DNA from: Brevibacterium oceani
GTDB taxonomy: Bacteria > Actinomycetota > Actinomycetes > Actinomycetales > Brevibacteriaceae
Direction: 5' to 3'
Length of the DNA stretch: 64,000 nt
Assembly (NCBI RefSeq): GCF_013623835.1
Contig: NZ_JABKDE010000009.1
Coordinates: 1-64,000 of the forward strand
This document shows positions 7,295-16,574 of this stretch, in pieces. The notes below the pieces were generated by a model, which worked only from the letters and a program-made list of their open reading frames with translations, had not been told where the DNA came from and did no database searches. Within the stretch, counting starts at the first letter, position 1. Each line of letters starts with the position of its first letter. The position numbers and the translations under genes are program-made.

Positions 7295-8857
7295 TCAGCG
7301 GCTCAGGCGCTCTTTCCACGCGGCCATGATCTCCGGTGAAGTCGGCTTCGATGCGAGGGATCCCACGAGGTAGCCGATGAGCGAGGCGATCAGACCGAGG
7401 TAGATCGCCTCGTTCGAGTAGATGCCCATCGTGATCATGACGACCACGGTGGTCACAGCGCCGAGGATCATGCCGGCCATGACGCCGACGATGGTTCCCC
7501 GCTTGAACACGAGACCGCCGAGGATCGGGATGAAGAGGCCGGCGACCAGCAGGTTGTAAGCGACCGTGAGCGCTTCGACGACGCTGGGCATGATCATCGC
7601 GAGCACCAGAGTGACGACGCCGAGGCCGATGAGGTAGATCCGCGAATCGCGGATCTCGTCCCCGGTCTCGCGGACGAGGGACTTCACCAGCGTCGATTTC
7701 GCCCCGGCTGCGCTCGCCGAGGCGGCCCCACCCGTTCCGTCGACCGATCCCGCACCGCCGGTCGGGTCCGACCCGTCGCCCGCCGAGGCTGCCTCACCCG
7801 CACCGTCGGCCGAGACCTCAGGCGCGGAGTCCCTGCGGGCGAGGATCGGTTCGACGATGTCCTGCCGGCACACGGTCGAGGCGGCCATGAGGGAACCGGA
7901 GGCCGTCGACATCATCGCGGCCAGTGCCGCGGCGAGGACGAGGCCGGCCAGCACCGGCGACATCGAGGCGCCGACGACGGCGACGAACACATCATCGGGA
8001 ACCTCGATTCCGGGCACGATCTTCGTCGCAGCCATGCCGATGAGCGCACCCGCGACCGCGTAGAGCAGGCAGTACACGCCGGCGGAGAATCCGCCCCACC
8101 GGGCGACACCGGGTGAGCGGGCGGTGAACACGCGCTGCCAGATGTCCTGCCCGATGAGCAGGCCGAGGGTGTAGATGAGAATGTAGCCGAGCACCGCCTG
8201 CCAGCCGATGCCCACCGGTGAGGTCTGCTCGGCCGGCAGCGAGGCGAACAGATCGCCCAGTCCGCCGGACCTGCTCAGCACGATCGGGAGCATGATGAGG
8301 AAGATGCCGATCGTCTGGATGAGGAACTGGACGAAGTCGGTCAGAGTGATCGACCACATTCCTCCGAGCATCGAGTAGAGGATGACGATGCCGCCGCCGA
8401 TGAGCACCGACCAGAACTTGTTGAGATCGAACAGGGCGTGGAAGATCGTGGCGTAGGCGACCGTCGAGGTCGTCGAGATCATCAGCCCATAGGCGGTCAT
8501 GATCGCGCCCGAGACGAACCGCGAACCCTTCCCGTAGCGGAGTTCGAGCATCTGCGAGACCGTGTAGATCTCGAGCTTCTGGATCTTCGGGGCGAAGAAC
8601 AGCGACAGGGCGATGATGCCCAGGCCGATCGCGAACACCAGCCACATGCCCGACAGTCCCGCAGTGTAGCCGAGGCCGACCCCGCCGATCGTCGAGGCCC
8701 CGCCGAGGACGACGGCCGACATCGTCCCCGTGTACAGCCAGCCGCCGAGGCGTCGGCCGGCGACGAGGAAGTCGTCCTGGTTCTTCGCCTTGAATCTTCC
8801 CCAGATTCCGAATCCCACCATGGCGGCGAGATAGATGATGACAACGAGTGAGTCCAC
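7295..8857 (-). CDS. Sodium:solute symporter (SSF family)
   Basis: A membrane carrier of 520 residues with about 13 hydrophobic helices. Family marks include FLVAGRRLGGW near residue 35, GGASTIGGVGLGYTAGLSG, and GQDIWQRVFTARSPGVARWG. It should import an organic solute with sodium; the neighbours suggest a guanidino compound, amino acid or keto acid. The GTG at 8857 has GAAGGAG 6 nt upstream and begins MDSLVVIIYLAAMVGFG, so the longer in-frame start at 8926 is rejected. A 40-residue Gly/Ala/Ser/Asp linker (about residues 335-375) lies in a cytoplasmic loop and is not a family feature. It follows the AruI-like enzyme by 91 bp. Confidence 0.9.
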   Translation of the reverse strand: MDSLVVIIYLAAMVGFGIWGRFKAKNQDDFLVAGRRLGGWLYTGTMSAVVLGGASTIGGVGLGYTAGLSGMWLVFAIGLGIIALSLFFAPKIQKLEIYTVSQMLELRYGKGSRFVSGAIMTAYGLMISTTSTVAYATIFHALFDLNKFWSVLIGGGIVILYSMLGGMWSITLTDFVQFLIQTIGIFLIMLPIVLSRSGGLGDLFASLPAEQTSPVGIGWQAVLGYILIYTLGLLIGQDIWQRVFTARSPGVARWGGFSAGVYCLLYAVAGALIGMAATKIVPGIEVPDDVFVAVVGASMSPVLAGLVLAAALAAMMSTASGSLMAASTVCRQDIVEPILARRDSAPEVSADGAGEAASAGDGSDPTGGAGSVDGTGGAASASAAGAKSTLVKSLVRETGDEIRDSRIYLIGLGVVTLVLAMIMPSVVEALTVAYNLLVAGLFIPILGGLVFKRGTIVGVMAGMILGAVTTVVVMITMGIYSNEAIYLGLIASLIGYLVGSLASKPTSPEIMAAWKERLSR

Positions 8858-8948
8858 TGCGACTCCTTCTTTCGGCTCGGCTCGATAGCCGATGCTTGGT
8901 TCGACTCGGTGATCGACCCGCGGCACGAGCGCCGCGGGTCGGTTCGGA

Positions 8949-10664
8949 TCAGTCTCCGACGGTGATGTGAATGACGGTGGGTACGGTGCGATCGAGCGCC
9001 TCGGCGACGGTCGACGGCAGGTCGGAATCGATGTCGGATTCGGCGATCGTCACCCCGGCCCCGCCCATGGAGCGGCCGAGGGAGGCGAAATCGGGGCGCG
9101 CCAGCCGGACCGCGAAGGGCTCCATGTCCCGCTCGACCATCTGACCTTCGATCTCCGCGTAGCCGCCGTTGTCGACGACGACGAAGGGAATGCCCAGCCC
9201 CAGCTCCGTGGCCGTCATGATCTCCTGGACGGAGAACATGGCCGCTCCGTCGCCGACGATGCACGCGACGGGACGAGTCGGATCGGCGACCTTCGCTCCG
9301 AGTGCGGCGGGAATGCCGTAGCCCAGGGTTGCGAAGCCGGGCATGTAGAGCAGCTGGTCGGGGGTCCGTGCGGACAGAGCGTGCACGGTCCCGTCGTAGG
9401 TCACCTGCGAGGAGTCACCGGCGATGACGACATCCGGTCCTGCACCGTCCTCGACGAGCCGGGTGACGCGGGATCCGATCGATGAGAAGTCGAAATCGGC
9501 GTCGCGGTTCGCCCGGATCTCTTGGACCCGTGTGGCCCCGGATCCCTTCGCCGAGGCGGCCGTGCCGTTGGTCTCGGGCGACTCCGATCCGAATCCACCC
9601 GCCGAGGCGGCGGTGCCCGAGTCATCCGTCGCCGTTCCGTCGTCGAGCACGTCCATGAGCGCGGTGAGGAATTCCGCGGTGTCCGCGCAGGCGAGGATGT
9701 CCCCGGGCAGGTTCTTGTTCAGCTGATCAGGGTCGATGTCGCAGCGGATGACAGTCTGTGCAACGGACCGATCGCGGACGCCGATCGCACTCTGGGCGCC
9801 GATGACCCCGCCCCACAGGTCGGAGTCGGCCAGTTCCGAGCCGAGGACGATGAGCACATCCGCTGCAGCGGACTCGGCCTGGACAGACGGGAAGCGGACG
9901 TTCGAACCGAGCGAGAGCGGGTGGTCCTCGGGCAGAATGCCCTTCCCGTTGGCCGTCGTCGCCACGGGAGCATCGAGTGCCTCGACGAAGCGGGCCACCT
10001 CGTGCTGCGCGCGACGAGCTCCCCCGCCGACGATGACGAGCGGACGCCGGGCGGACCGGACCGCCTCGGCGGCGCGGGTGACGACATGATCGTCGAGGGC
10101 GGGACGACGACCGGAGAACGGGGCCGGGACGCTGCCGTTCCAGGCTCCCTCGAGCACATCGAGGGGGACCTCGATGTGCACGGGTCCGGGGCGGGCGGAG
10201 TCGAACATCGCGAACGCCTCGGCGACGGCCTGGGCGGCACCCTCGGCGGTGCGGGTGCGCTGGGAGGACACGAGCAGCCGGCCCACCGCGCCGGAGGAGT
10301 CCTTCGTCTCGTGGAGCATGCCGACGTCGGCGCGTTCGAGTCCGGTGGGAACGCCGGGGGAGAGGATGAGCATCGGACGCGACTCCGCATACGCGGTCGC
10401 GGCGGCGGTGAGGACGTTCGTCAGTCCCGGACCCGAGGTCGTGATGACGACCCCGGGCTTGCCGGAGACAAGGAAGTATCCGTCGGCGCCGTAGCCGGCT
10501 CCCTGCTCGTGCCGCGGTGTCACCGCGCGGATCCCGTACTCCGGCAGGTGCCGGTAGAACTCGAGGTTGTGGGTGCCGGGGATGCCGAAGATCGTGTCGA
10601 CGCCGTGCGCGGCGAGGGCGGCCACGACAGCCAGCCCGCCGTTGCGGAATTCCTCGTTCGTCAT
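8949..10664 (-). CDS. TPP-dependent 2-keto acid decarboxylase, 5-guanidino-2-oxopentanoate decarboxylase-like
   Basis: A 571-residue enzyme with the acetolactate-synthase fold. The start VDTIFGIPGTHNLEFYRHLP, the RAVTPRHEQGAGYGADGY block with the catalytic Glu, the ITTSGPGLTN motif and FAMFDSARPGPVHIEVPLDV closely follow the AruI-type 2-ketoarginine decarboxylases as I recall them. The TPP motif is VGDGAAMFSVQEIM ending in VVVDNGGY. Expected product is 4-guanidinobutanal. A low-complexity insert of about 35 residues (TAASAGG, TAASAKG) separates the central and C-terminal domains. The ATG lies 1 nt after the ureohydrolase stop, so the two are coupled. The substrate is inferred from resemblance and neighbours. 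Confidence 0.75.
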   Translation of the reverse strand: MTNEEFRNGGLAVVAALAAHGVDTIFGIPGTHNLEFYRHLPEYGIRAVTPRHEQGAGYGADGYFLVSGKPGVVITTSGPGLTNVLTAAATAYAESRPMLILSPGVPTGLERADVGMLHETKDSSGAVGRLLVSSQRTRTAEGAAQAVAEAFAMFDSARPGPVHIEVPLDVLEGAWNGSVPAPFSGRRPALDDHVVTRAAEAVRSARRPLVIVGGGARRAQHEVARFVEALDAPVATTANGKGILPEDHPLSLGSNVRFPSVQAESAAADVLIVLGSELADSDLWGGVIGAQSAIGVRDRSVAQTVIRCDIDPDQLNKNLPGDILACADTAEFLTALMDVLDDGTATDDSGTAASAGGFGSESPETNGTAASAKGSGATRVQEIRANRDADFDFSSIGSRVTRLVEDGAGPDVVIAGDSSQVTYDGTVHALSARTPDQLLYMPGFATLGYGIPAALGAKVADPTRPVACIVGDGAAMFSVQEIMTATELGLGIPFVVVDNGGYAEIEGQMVERDMEPFAVRLARPDFASLGRSMGGAGVTIAESDIDSDLPSTVAEALDRTVPTVIHITVGD

Positions 10665-10665
10665 C

Positions 10666-11676
10666 TCAGACTCCGAGGGCTTCGCCGGAGGGGCCGGTCG
10701 GTTCGGTGGCGCCGTTGGCCTCGGCGGCCCACAGGGAGAGCATCTCGTAGCCGACGTGGGCGGCGGCCAGGCCCGTGATCTCGGCGTGGTCGTAGGCCGG
10801 GGCGACCTCGACGATTTCGGCGCCGACGACATTGAGGCCCTGCAGGCCGCGGATCGAATTGAGCAGCTCCCGGCTGGTCATGCCGCCGGCCTCGGGGGTG
10901 CCGGTGCCGGGTGCGGCGGCCGGGTCGAGGACATCGATGTCGACCGAGACGTAGACGGGGGCGTCGCCGAGGCGGGCACGCATGCGGGCGACGACGTCGG
11001 CCACCGAGGTGAACTGGTATTCGTCGCTGCGGATGATCTGGAAGCCGAGCACACCGTCGTCCTCGAGGTCCTTCTTGCCGTAGAGGGGTCCGCGGATGCC
11101 GACGTGCATGCAGGATTCGAGGTCGAGCAGACCCTCCTCGCTGGCGCGGCGGAACGGGGTGCCGTGCGTGTACGGGGCGCCGAAGTACGTGTCCCAGGTG
11201 TCGAGGTGCGCGTCGAAGTGGAGGACGGCGATCTTCCCATGCGTCTTGTGCAGGGACCGCAGGTTCGGCAGGGCCAGGGTGTGGTCCCCGCCGAGGGTGA
11301 GCAGCTTGGCGCCGTCGGCACGCAGGGCATCGGCGTTGGCTTCGACGGTGGTGATGGCCTCTTCGATGTCGAAGGGGTTGACCCCGAGGTCACCGCAGTC
11401 GGCGACCTGCTGCCAGGTGAACGGGTGGACGTTCGTGGCTTGGTTGTAGGGGCGCAGCAGCTTCGAGGACTGGCGGATGTGGGCGGGGCCGAAGCGTGCT
11501 CCGGGGCGGTAGCTGACGCCGGCGTCGAAGGGGATGCCGATGACCTTGACGTCGATCTTCTTACCCGGACGTTCGGCCTCGACTTCGTCGATGCGGGGCA
11601 GCAGTCCGAAGGTCGGGGGTCCTGCGTAGCGGGGTGTCTTGCTGTAGTCGGCTGGGCCGAGTGGTTGAGACGACAT
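10666..11676 (-). CDS. Ureohydrolase (agmatinase / guanidinobutyrase family)
   Basis: A manganese ureohydrolase of 336 residues that releases urea from a guanidino substrate. All metal motifs are present: [22 protein letters not shown] and [20 protein letters not shown]. The segment [18 protein letters not shown] and [14 protein letters not shown] are more like guanidinobutyrase/guanidinopropionase members than classical SpeB, and the adjoining 2-ketoarginine decarboxylase-like enzyme makes 4-guanidinobutyrate the favoured substrate. The ATG at 11676 has GGAGA 8 nt upstream. It is the first gene of the cluster and is divergent from the PucR regulator. Confidence 0.85.
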   Translation of the reverse strand: MSSQPLGPADYSKTPRYAGPPTFGLLPRIDEVEAERPGKKIDVKVIGIPFDAGVSYRPGARFGPAHIRQSSKLLRPYNQATNVHPFTWQQVADCGDLGVNPFDIEEAITTVEANADALRADGAKLLTLGGDHTLALPNLRSLHKTHGKIAVLHFDAHLDTWDTYFGAPYTHGTPFRRASEEGLLDLESCMHVGIRGPLYGKKDLEDDGVLGFQIIRSDEYQFTSVADVVARMRARLGDAPVYVSVDIDVLDPAAAPGTGTPEAGGMTSRELLNSIRGLQGLNVVGAEIVEVAPAYDHAEITGLAAAHVGYEMLSLWAAEANGATEPTGPSGEALGV

Positions 11677-11825
11677 CGGCTGTCTCCTTCGTTCTCGCGA
11701 GTTCATTCTGGCGGGCGAACCGACCCAGGCAGGTCGGCGTCCCTCTTCGTGTTACCGCCCCAGGGGGTCGGCGGCGCTCGGCCGGTGTGCCATCAGCCTA
11801 GGACGTGGCGCAGGCAACACCGATA

Positions 11826-11878
11826 TCCGTCATGGATGAAATGGGCAGAGAAGTGTCCGGAATGGATAGCATGGGTGC
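11826..11878 (+). promoter_or_regulatory. Direct repeat and leaderless promoter of the PucR gene
   Basis: Two 20-nt direct repeats begin at 11826 and 11856 (TCCGNNATGGATNNNATGGG, 15 of 20 identical), exactly 30 bp apart, three helical turns. The second covers the hexamer TAGCAT (11867-11872) located 6 nt before the ATG at 11879. This geometry suits self-regulation by the PucR protein and possibly control of the divergent catabolic operon. Confidence 0.45.
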
Positions 11879-13300
11879 ATGGTCAGCCTCGAACAGCTGT
11901 GGTCGCGCAGCGAACTCGCCCTCGACGTCCTCGTCGACTCGCCCACAGCCGCCGAGCAGGAGGTGACGATCGTCCACTCCTCGGAGCTGCCGGAGGTCGA
12001 CGAGTGGCTCGCCGGCGGAGAGGTGCTCCTGACCATCGGGGTCGGGCAGGACCTCGGGGCGGAGACGGTCAAGGACTATGTCCGCCGCCTCAAGGCAGTC
12101 GGCGTCCATGCGCTCGGCATCGGGCTGGGCTCCGACCTGCCGTGGCAGCAGGTGCCGCCGATCCTCATCGCCGAGGCCGAAACGGTCGGTCTCCCGCTCT
12201 TCGGGGTGCCCGAACCGGTGCCGTTCGTCGCCGTCGTCGATGCCTTCACCCGCATGCGCGAGGCCGAGACGAATCGTGAGCTGACCAGGGCGAGCAGCGC
12301 CGCAAGGCGCTTCGCCGCCGCACTGGCGCAGTCGGGACCGGCAGCCCTGGTGGCGGATCTGGCCGAGACGCTCGGCACCCGGGTGCGCTTCGTCTCGCCC
12401 ACAGGGCGGGCCCTGACCGGGGAGGATGCCGATCCTGATGTGCGTAAGGTGCTCGTCGAGGAGTGCCTGAAACCTTCGCTCGCTCCTCGGCTGATCCGCA
12501 CCGGGGAGCACATCGTGGAGGCCGTTCCGCTCGGCAGCGAGCGTCCGCTGGGGTGGATCCTCACCCCCGCCGAGGCGGCCGGATCTCCGAAGACGCGTGC
12601 CCTGCTCCTGTCGACCGCGGCCTCACTGCTGGCGATGACGCTGTCGGATCGGCCTGCCCGGACCGGGCGATCACCCCTGTTCACGACGGCGATGACCACC
12701 GAGGAGGCACGCGCCGAGTGGGCGCGGGCGACGGGGCTGGCACCGGTGGCGACGATCGGGATGCGCATCTTCGGCGGGGTGCGCGGGGATACGGCGGAGA
12801 ACCTCATCGCCGATATCGTCGGTGAAGCGCTGCTCACCCGCGCCGGGTCGATCCTGGGCGTCGCCGGCTCCACCGAACGCGGTCTCGACGACCTCGTGCT
12901 CAGGGCCGCCGAGGCGACGGGGCTGGAGGCGCTGACGGAGAAGAGAGTGGCGCCTGCTCGGATCCACCACGCGTGGACGCTGTGGCGGACCCAACACGAA
13001 TCAGCGGCATCCGAGGTCAGAGCTCTGCTGTCCTCGGTCGATGAGGATGCTGCCACCCGCTTCGTCGACGGTGTCCTCGGCGAACTCATCCGCGCCGGGG
13101 GAGGCCAGGAGCTGTTGGAGACGCTGCGGGTCTACATCGCCGCCTCGGGAGCCAGGGAGCAGGTGGCCGTGGAACTCGGCATCCACCGTCACACGGTGCG
13201 TGCGAGGCTGAAGAAGATCGAGTCGCTGCTCGGCCGGGATCTCACTCGGGCCGGCGACGTCCAGGCCGTGGCGATGGCCCTCGAACTCGCTGAACTCTGA
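11879..13300 (+). CDS. PucR-family transcriptional regulator
   Basis: A 473-residue regulator. The N-terminal PucR domain contains LPEVDEWLAGGEVLLTIGVG and the AVGVHALGIGLG strand; the middle region (residues 130-370) is a GGDEF-like sensor region of this family; the C-terminal HTH_30 helix-turn-helix reads ETLRVYIAASGAREQVAVEL then GIHRHTVRARLKKIESLLGRD. PucR proteins usually activate amine, purine or amino acid catabolism in response to substrate. It is transcribed away from the ureohydrolase operon, so that operon is the obvious target. Confidence 0.9.
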   Translation: MVSLEQLWSRSELALDVLVDSPTAAEQEVTIVHSSELPEVDEWLAGGEVLLTIGVGQDLGAETVKDYVRRLKAVGVHALGIGLGSDLPWQQVPPILIAEAETVGLPLFGVPEPVPFVAVVDAFTRMREAETNRELTRASSAARRFAAALAQSGPAALVADLAETLGTRVRFVSPTGRALTGEDADPDVRKVLVEECLKPSLAPRLIRTGEHIVEAVPLGSERPLGWILTPAEAAGSPKTRALLLSTAASLLAMTLSDRPARTGRSPLFTTAMTTEEARAEWARATGLAPVATIGMRIFGGVRGDTAENLIADIVGEALLTRAGSILGVAGSTERGLDDLVLRAAEATGLEALTEKRVAPARIHHAWTLWRTQHESAASEVRALLSSVDEDAATRFVDGVLGELIRAGGGQELLETLRVYIAASGAREQVAVELGIHRHTVRARLKKIESLLGRDLTRAGDVQAVAMALELAEL

Positions 13301-13321
13301 TGACGGCCGTGCACTCCCGCC

Positions 13322-14431
13322 CTAGCCGAAGTGTTCGGCCCGGAAGGTCTGGGCGATGTCGAGGACCCGGTCGAGCGCTTCGTCCTCGCCGATGCTGATG
13401 CGCACCCCGACACCGAGGTTGCGCACCGCCACTGCCTGTTCGACGCAGGCGTCTTCGAAGGCGGAGGACTTCTCACCCAGCGGCAGCCACACGAAGTTCG
13501 CCTGAGCCTCGGGCACGTCCCAGCCCTGTTCGCGCAGTGCCTGGGCGAAGTCGTCACGGGTCGCGGCGATCAAGCGGGCACGTTCGAGCACCTCATCCCA
13601 GTGCTTGAGCGATTCGACGGCGGCGGCCTGGCTGAGGTCGGTGACACCGAAGGGGATGACGGCCTTGAGCAGGCCGGTGATGACCTGCGGGTGGGCCACT
13701 GCGTAGCCGACGCGCAGTCCTGCCAGGCCGTGGGCCTTGGAGAAGGTGCGCAGCAGCACGAGGTTCGGGTGGTCCTTGACCAGTTCGAGTCCGCGGACGC
13801 GGTCGGGGTCAGTGGCGAATTCCCAGTACGCCTCGTCGAGGGCGACGAGGACATGGTCGGGGACCTCGTCGAGGAAGGCGCGCACCTCGGCGTCGGTGAG
13901 GACCGGACCGGTGGGGTTGTTCGGTGAGCAGAGGATGATGAGGCTCGTCCGGTCGGTGATCGCTCGCGCCATCGCCGGCAGGTCGTGGCGGCCGTCGGCG
14001 GTCAGCGGCACTTCGATGCGTGCGGACCCGGCGAGCCCGGTCGTCTGCGGGTACATCTCGAACGACGGCCACGGGTAGATGGCTGCGGTGCTCGCGTCCG
14101 AGGTGATCTGGGTCAGAGCCACGAGCAGTTCGGAGGCTCCGGTGGTCACGGCGAGTTCATCGTTCCCCACGCCGAGGCGGTCGGCCAGTCCCTCTCGCAG
14201 CGTCAGAGCCGCGTCGTCGGGGTAGTGGGCTGGGTCCGTGGCGTGGGCGACCATGGCCTCGAGCACCGCGGGCAGGGGTGGGAGGAAGTTCTCGTTGGAG
14301 GAGAGTTTGAATGACCGCAGTCCGTCGACCTGCCGCGGGGGCTTGCCCGGAATATAGGGCGGGAAGGTGTCGAGGGCGGTCCGCAGGCGCGGCGTCGACG
14401 GAGCAGGAGAAGAGGGGTTCTCGGCGTTCAT
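13322..14431 (-). CDS. pat: HisC-type aminotransferase (putative aromatic amino acid aminotransferase Pat)
   Basis: A class I/II PLP aminotransferase of 369 residues. The opening VDGLRSFKLSSNENFLPPLP, the ILCSPNNPTGPV motif, the ALDEAYWEF strand and the lysine motif TFSKAHGLAGLRVGY are typical of HisC-like enzymes of the actinobacterial Pat group, which transaminate aromatic amino acids, and histidinol phosphate in some cases. It converges on pucR with only 21 bp between. A role in transaminating arginine for the neighbouring cluster is conceivable but it is not in that operon. A true HisC cannot be excluded. Confidence 0.8.
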   Translation of the reverse strand: MNAENPSSPAPSTPRLRTALDTFPPYIPGKPPRQVDGLRSFKLSSNENFLPPLPAVLEAMVAHATDPAHYPDDAALTLREGLADRLGVGNDELAVTTGASELLVALTQITSDASTAAIYPWPSFEMYPQTTGLAGSARIEVPLTADGRHDLPAMARAITDRTSLIILCSPNNPTGPVLTDAEVRAFLDEVPDHVLVALDEAYWEFATDPDRVRGLELVKDHPNLVLLRTFSKAHGLAGLRVGYAVAHPQVITGLLKAVIPFGVTDLSQAAAVESLKHWDEVLERARLIAATRDDFAQALREQGWDVPEAQANFVWLPLGEKSSAFEDACVEQAVAVRNLGVGVRISIGEDEALDRVLDIAQTFRAEHFG

Positions 14432-14535
14432 GCCCTCATGATGTCACAGGCGCATGGGCGGACGATCGCGTGGGAGTCCCGTCCGCGGCGAATCGTTCTC
14501 GCGCCCGGATTCGGACCGAGGCCGTCTCGTCCGAC

Positions 14536-15342
14536 TCACCACGGTTTGTCCGGTGAGGACCGTCCGCCGTTGCCGCCGGGACCCTGCTGTTGCTGTTGTC
14601 GGTCGGAGTCCTCGGCGCGCTTCTCCAGCTCCTCCCGCTTCTTCTCGCGTTCGGATCTGCCCTCGGATGCCTTCGAGTCATCCGATTGGTCGGAGTTCTC
14701 CTCCTCGGACTTCTTGCCATCTCCGTCGGAGGACCTGTCGTCGGACTCCTGATCCTTCGAATCCTCGTCTTGGGAGTCGCCACTCGAATCGCTGTCGTCG
14801 GTGCCGTCGTCCTTGGCCTGCTCGCCCTTCTTCTTGTCTTCGACGCGGTCCTTGGCCTTCTCGCTCTTCTGCTTCTCCTCGCTCTTCTTCGGCTGGCATT
14901 CTTCGGGTGCCTCGTCGAGAGTCTTGAGCGAACGGTCGTAGAGTTCCTGCGACTGGTCGGGATCCTGAGACGAGATCTCATCGGCCTGCTTCTCGTAGAC
15001 GAAGGACAGGTTGATCCGGACCGCGCATTCGGCGGAGGTCGGTGCGATCTCGAGCGCGGCTTCGAGATCGGCCTGAGCCTCGTCGTAGTCGCCGACGGCC
15101 GCCTCGGCGGTGCCGCGATTGAAGTAGCCGATGTGCCGTTGGAGGGGGCTGAGCCGCAGGAACGCTGTCGCTGCCTTCTTCGCTCCGGGGAAGTCGTTCG
15201 AGGCGTAGCGGACCTGGGAGGCGGTGCCGAAGTACGCGGTCAGACCGACATAGGCGGCAACGAGGGTGAACACCGTGCCGAGGATGAGGTTGATCTTCGT
15301 GATCCGGCGCAGTCGCGACCACAGGCGTCTGATCCGGTTCAT
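14536..15342 (-). CDS. TPR-containing membrane protein with charged tail (BatC-like)
   Basis: A 268-residue protein: one membrane helix (residues 17-38), then TPR-like helices including YFNRGTAEAAVGDYDEAQAD and LEAALEIAPTSAECAVRINL, then about 120 residues of Ser/Asp/Glu/Lys/Gln low complexity with a QQQQQ run. It is the last gene of the moxR-DUF58-VWA operon and overlaps the preceding VWA gene by 4 bp (ATGA). In Bat-type operons a TPR protein of this kind sits with the VWA proteins; the exact role is not established. Confidence 0.7.
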   Translation of the reverse strand: MNRIRRLWSRLRRITKINLILGTVFTLVAAYVGLTAYFGTASQVRYASNDFPGAKKAATAFLRLSPLQRHIGYFNRGTAEAAVGDYDEAQADLEAALEIAPTSAECAVRINLSFVYEKQADEISSQDPDQSQELYDRSLKTLDEAPEECQPKKSEEKQKSEKAKDRVEDKKKGEQAKDDGTDDSDSSGDSQDEDSKDQESDDRSSDGDGKKSEEENSDQSDDSKASEGRSEREKKREELEKRAEDSDRQQQQQGPGGNGGRSSPDKPW

Positions 15343-16574
15343 CGGGGGCCTCCTCGCTGGCCGGGCTGCACGGGTGGGGCAGACTGCACGGGCTGGCCGG
15401 GCACCCCGCCAGGTCCGGGTCCTACAGGTCCGGGTCCTGCAGGCATGCCGCCTGGCCTCGGCTGGTAGGGAACATTCCCGGGTCCGGGAGGACCGCCTCG
15501 GCGTGGGCGTGGGGGAGTGATCGCCTTGAGGCGGAGGTATTCGCGGACGCCGAAGACCAGTTCCACGGCGATCCAGGCGAAGACGAGGATGAGGGGAACC
15601 CAGAAGTACTCGTCGACGGTGACTCGGCCGTCCTTCTTCACCAGGGCCTGGTCGTACTTCGGGGCGGTGTAGACGCTGGAGATCTCACCCTTGCCGTCGC
15701 GGTGGTGGTAGTCGACGCCGAGGTCGGAGGCGATCCGTTTGAGGTTTCCCTCGTCGATCTTCGAGATCCCCGGATTGCCGTTGCCGTCGACGATGTAGTC
15801 ATCGTGGTCGGCACCGTTCGTGTCATCATCGCCGCCGAGGCCCGGTTCGTCCCCGCCGGTGCCGTCGCCGACACCGGTGCTGTCGCCGACACCGGAGCCG
15901 AAGGGCTGCGAATCCCGCATCTTCCCACCGGCTGCGGTGCCGTAGCCGAACACCGCTCCGCTGTCGATGCGGGAGGCGAAGGACGACCACGAGTCGGGGC
16001 CCTGGTCGACCGTCTGCTCACCGTCGCCGAAGTAGAACACGACGCTCTTGTTGTCGGGTCGGTCGTCGGAGTTGGCGCTCATGCGCTTGTCGAGCTCGTC
16101 TCCGGCCTCGGTGATCGATGACCCCTTCGAATTGACTGAGGTCTCCGGGGTCAGCACGTCGACGGCGGAGGCGAAGGCGGTGTGATCGGTCGTCAGCGGC
16201 ATCACCGTCGCCGCGGTCGAGGCGAAGGTGATGATGGACAGGCGGGTGCCGGGGAACTCGTCGGCAAGCGCGAGCATGTCCTCCTTCACCCCGTCGAGAC
16301 GGGTCCGGTCTCCGTCGAAGTCCTCGGCGGCCATCGACGTCGTCGTGTCGACGACGAAGTACACGTCCGCTTGGGCCTCGTACTCCTCGGTGGTCGACTT
16401 GATCGGAATGCCGGGGCGGGCGAGTGCCACCGCGAGGATCGCGACGACGCCCATCCGGGCGAACCATTTCCACCGCGGACCGTCGCCGCGGACGGCGGGA
16501 ATGATGCACACCGTGAGCAGGGCGAGGACGATCAGGCCCCAGCCGAACCAGGTGAAGACGGGATCGAAGATCAT
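15339..16574 (-). CDS. von Willebrand A-domain membrane protein (second VWA gene)
   Basis: A 411-residue protein with two N-terminal membrane helices, a VWA domain and a C-terminal membrane helix followed by a Pro/Gly-rich tail (residues 355-411). The metal-site motif reads DTTTS instead of the classical DxSxS, so the first serine is threonine; the later Thr and Asp (YFGDG) are present. A Gly/Asp-rich insert lies between the VWA core and the last helix. The ATG at 16574 overlaps the previous stop by 4 bp. It probably forms a membrane complex with its paralogue under MoxR control. Confidence 0.85.
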   Translation of the reverse strand: MIFDPVFTWFGWGLIVLALLTVCIIPAVRGDGPRWKWFARMGVVAILAVALARPGIPIKSTTEEYEAQADVYFVVDTTTSMAAEDFDGDRTRLDGVKEDMLALADEFPGTRLSIITFASTAATVMPLTTDHTAFASAVDVLTPETSVNSKGSSITEAGDELDKRMSANSDDRPDNKSVVFYFGDGEQTVDQGPDSWSSFASRIDSGAVFGYGTAAGGKMRDSQPFGSGVGDSTGVGDGTGGDEPGLGGDDDTNGADHDDYIVDGNGNPGISKIDEGNLKRIASDLGVDYHHRDGKGEISSVYTAPKYDQALVKKDGRVTVDEYFWVPLILVFAWIAVELVFGVREYLRLKAITPPRPRRGGPPGPGNVPYQPRPGGMPAGPGPVGPGPGGVPGQPVQSAPPVQPGQRGGPR

